From positions 3,038,001 through 3,102,000 of the forward strand of contig CAXXLO010000002.1 of the NCBI GenBank assembly GCA_963664085.2: a stretch of 64,000 nt of DNA, read 5' to 3'. Of this stretch, positions 63,159 to 64,000 are shown piece by piece. A program made the translations under genes and the position numbers. Numbering within the stretch: the stretch's first letter is position 1; the number at the start of each line of letters is the position of its first letter. The stretch is from Bin5 sp022821545 (GTDB taxonomy: Bacteria; Chloroflexota; Anaerolineae; Caldilineales; Caldilineaceae). Under the pieces are notes generated by a model, which searched no databases, was not told the DNA's origin, and was given only the letters and a program-made list of their open reading frames with translations.

Positions 63159-63478
63159 AGTCAGATCCTCCTGCCCGGTTGCCGCAAGACCGCTTCCCGG
63201 CCGGTCCATCTGTTGCCGGCCTTCTGGCCATGCATATGCCAGCGCGTAAGGTCTCTCCGTAGTCATCCGGGCGGCAAACTCCGCACTGCGCGGCGACCGC
63301 ACAAACAGCGATTATATAAGGATGTCGAACGATCCTCCAAAAGTCGGCCGGTACATTGAACTGACCGGACTGTACTCTTTTCTCACCCTGTTCATATCGG
63401 AGAAGAGCGTCGATCAGAGGGCTTTGATTTTGGACTGAACGGAAGGTGGATGGTATAAGTACGCGGTCAACCTGCTGT
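63159..63478. other. Intergenic between divergent operons
   Basis: Holds the promoter of the yceD operon on the minus strand. No gene or RNA structure recognised; the operator/promoter of the right-hand gene begins at 63479. Confidence 0.45.
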
Positions 63479-63540
63479 TTTTGTCAATTTCCGCAATATA
63501 AACTGTGTAAATTGACAAAATAGGATTCTCATGGTACAGT
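63479..63540 (+). promoter_or_regulatory. Operator dyad overlapping the promoter of the SufR-like gene
   Basis: TTTTGTCAATTT (63479-63490) and AAATTGACAAAA (63509-63520) form a 12-bp perfect dyad, 18-bp centre. A perfect -35 TTGACA (63512-63517) lies inside the right arm, with -10 TACAGT (63535-63540) after a 17-bp spacer. Binding at the dyad would block the promoter, so autorepression is likely. Confidence 0.75.
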
Positions 63541-63620
63541 GGGGTTAATCTGTTGTAGCAGGCCTGTCCCAAATGCCTGTTCAACGCCGCATTCGGCCTG
63601 GAAAAGCAGGGGAAAGTCTA

Positions 63621-64000
63621 ATGTCAGTCAGTCCGGACCAGAACTCACCCGCATGGCAGATTCTTGAGTATCTGCAACGCAATCCCTCGGCCACCATTAA
63701 GGATTTTGAAATCCTCTTGGGCGTAACGACTACAGCCGTTCGTCAGCATTTGAACGCCCTTCAGGCCAGTGGATATCTGGACCGGCGTGAGGAGCGCTCC
63801 GGAGTTGGGCGTCCGCGTTACATCTACGTGGCTACCGACGCCGCACGCGAGTTGTTCGCCTGCCGCTGCGATGTGCTCGCTCTGACGATGCTCCAGGAAA
63901 TGTATGGGATGGTCGGCTCTGAACAGATGGGAACGCTTCTGAAACGAGTTGGCGTCCGGCTTGCAGAACGGTACGCGGCAAGCGTCAATGCGACCGAACT
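63621..64000 (+). CDS. Winged-helix regulator, SufR/ArsR-like (3' cut by window end)
   Basis: Only 126 codons are visible. ATG 63621 is preceded by GGGGAAAG. The winged helix (about 10-75) reads ILEYLQRNPSATIKDFEILLG then TTTAVRQHLNALQASGYLDRR, with the wing ERSGVGRPRYIYVAT. Such VGRP wings are seen in SufR-type and DeoR-like regulators that control Fe-S assembly (suf) genes. A CxC pair (FACRCDVL) follows; the other Cys ligands of SufR would lie beyond the window. The 12-bp dyad over its promoter fits autorepression. What it regulates cannot be told here. Confidence 0.82.
   Translation, partial: MSVSPDQNSPAWQILEYLQRNPSATIKDFEILLGVTTTAVRQHLNALQASGYLDRREERSGVGRPRYIYVATDAARELFACRCDVLALTMLQEMYGMVGSEQMGTLLKRVGVRLAERYAASVNATE

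Overview
The window is a GC-rich bacterial chromosome segment that looks most like Chloroflexota (Anaerolineae/Caldilineales-like). This is inferred from the mix of products: DUF433/DUF5615 toxin-antitoxin pair, Uma2 nuclease, secreted LRR-zincin with Thr/Pro linkers, YfhO-type membrane protein, caa3-type CtaG plus SCO1, and Amt-like and VPS10/BNR-like proteins. No rRNA or tRNA gene was seen, so the assignment is tentative.

Layout. (1) 1-5287: two convergent MFS transporters and a very large Asp-box (BNR) propeller protein. (2) 5288-8730: a G-rich non-coding stretch, an IS66-family element with perfect ends and target duplication but an amber-interrupted transposase, and a phage-like unknown gene. 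(3) 8969-10972: an acetyl-xylan-esterase-like hydrolase facing a mannonate-dehydratase-like enzyme. (4) 11263-16160: an accessory island with an IS5-family element (frameshift type), an IS3-family element, a badly decayed IS630 relic, two small unknown genes and a broken BrnT/BrnA toxin-antitoxin locus. All transposases here are inactivated, several by CAG-to-TAG changes in the same CCAGG context. (5) 16252-20716: msrA, then an amidohydrolase, a sulfatase and an enolase-superfamily dehydratase, closely spaced on one strand and probably used for sulfated or acidic sugar catabolism. (6) 20737-23116: HAD phosphatase with a tiny membrane protein, and a Uma2 nuclease with a coiled-coil tail. (7) 23244-28759: a secreted Fn3/LRR/zinc-peptidase giant, split by one extra base and flanked by two copies of a DUF433 segment; the right copy is an intact DUF433/DUF5615 toxin-antitoxin pair.

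(8) 28840-46786: mostly core genes. leuS has a possible Leu-rich leader peptide. It is followed by HIT protein, an apparent glyA-radA-O-methyltransferase operon, SCO1, thpR, an Amt-like protein lacking both pore histidines, mltG, a binding lipoprotein, a GT4 glycosyltransferase, a pyrimidine-nucleoside phosphorylase, trmFO and an SH3 lipoprotein. (9) 47071-52614: dolichol-phosphate-mannose-synthase-like GT2 followed at once by a 1528-residue fusion of a YfhO-like membrane protein with a Wzx-type flippase, likely a cell-surface glycan module. (10) 52687-57660: ATL DNA-repair protein, ctaG, secreted metalloprotease, PAP2 phosphatase, nucleotidyltransferase. (11) 57803-63158, all on the minus strand: yceD-rpmF-fabD-fabG-nusB-tatA-tatC-small coiled-coil gene, an unusual lipid/ribosome/Tat operon without plsX, fabH or acpP. 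(12) 63479-64000: a SufR/ArsR-like regulator cut by the window end, with a 12-bp perfect dyad overlapping its promoter.
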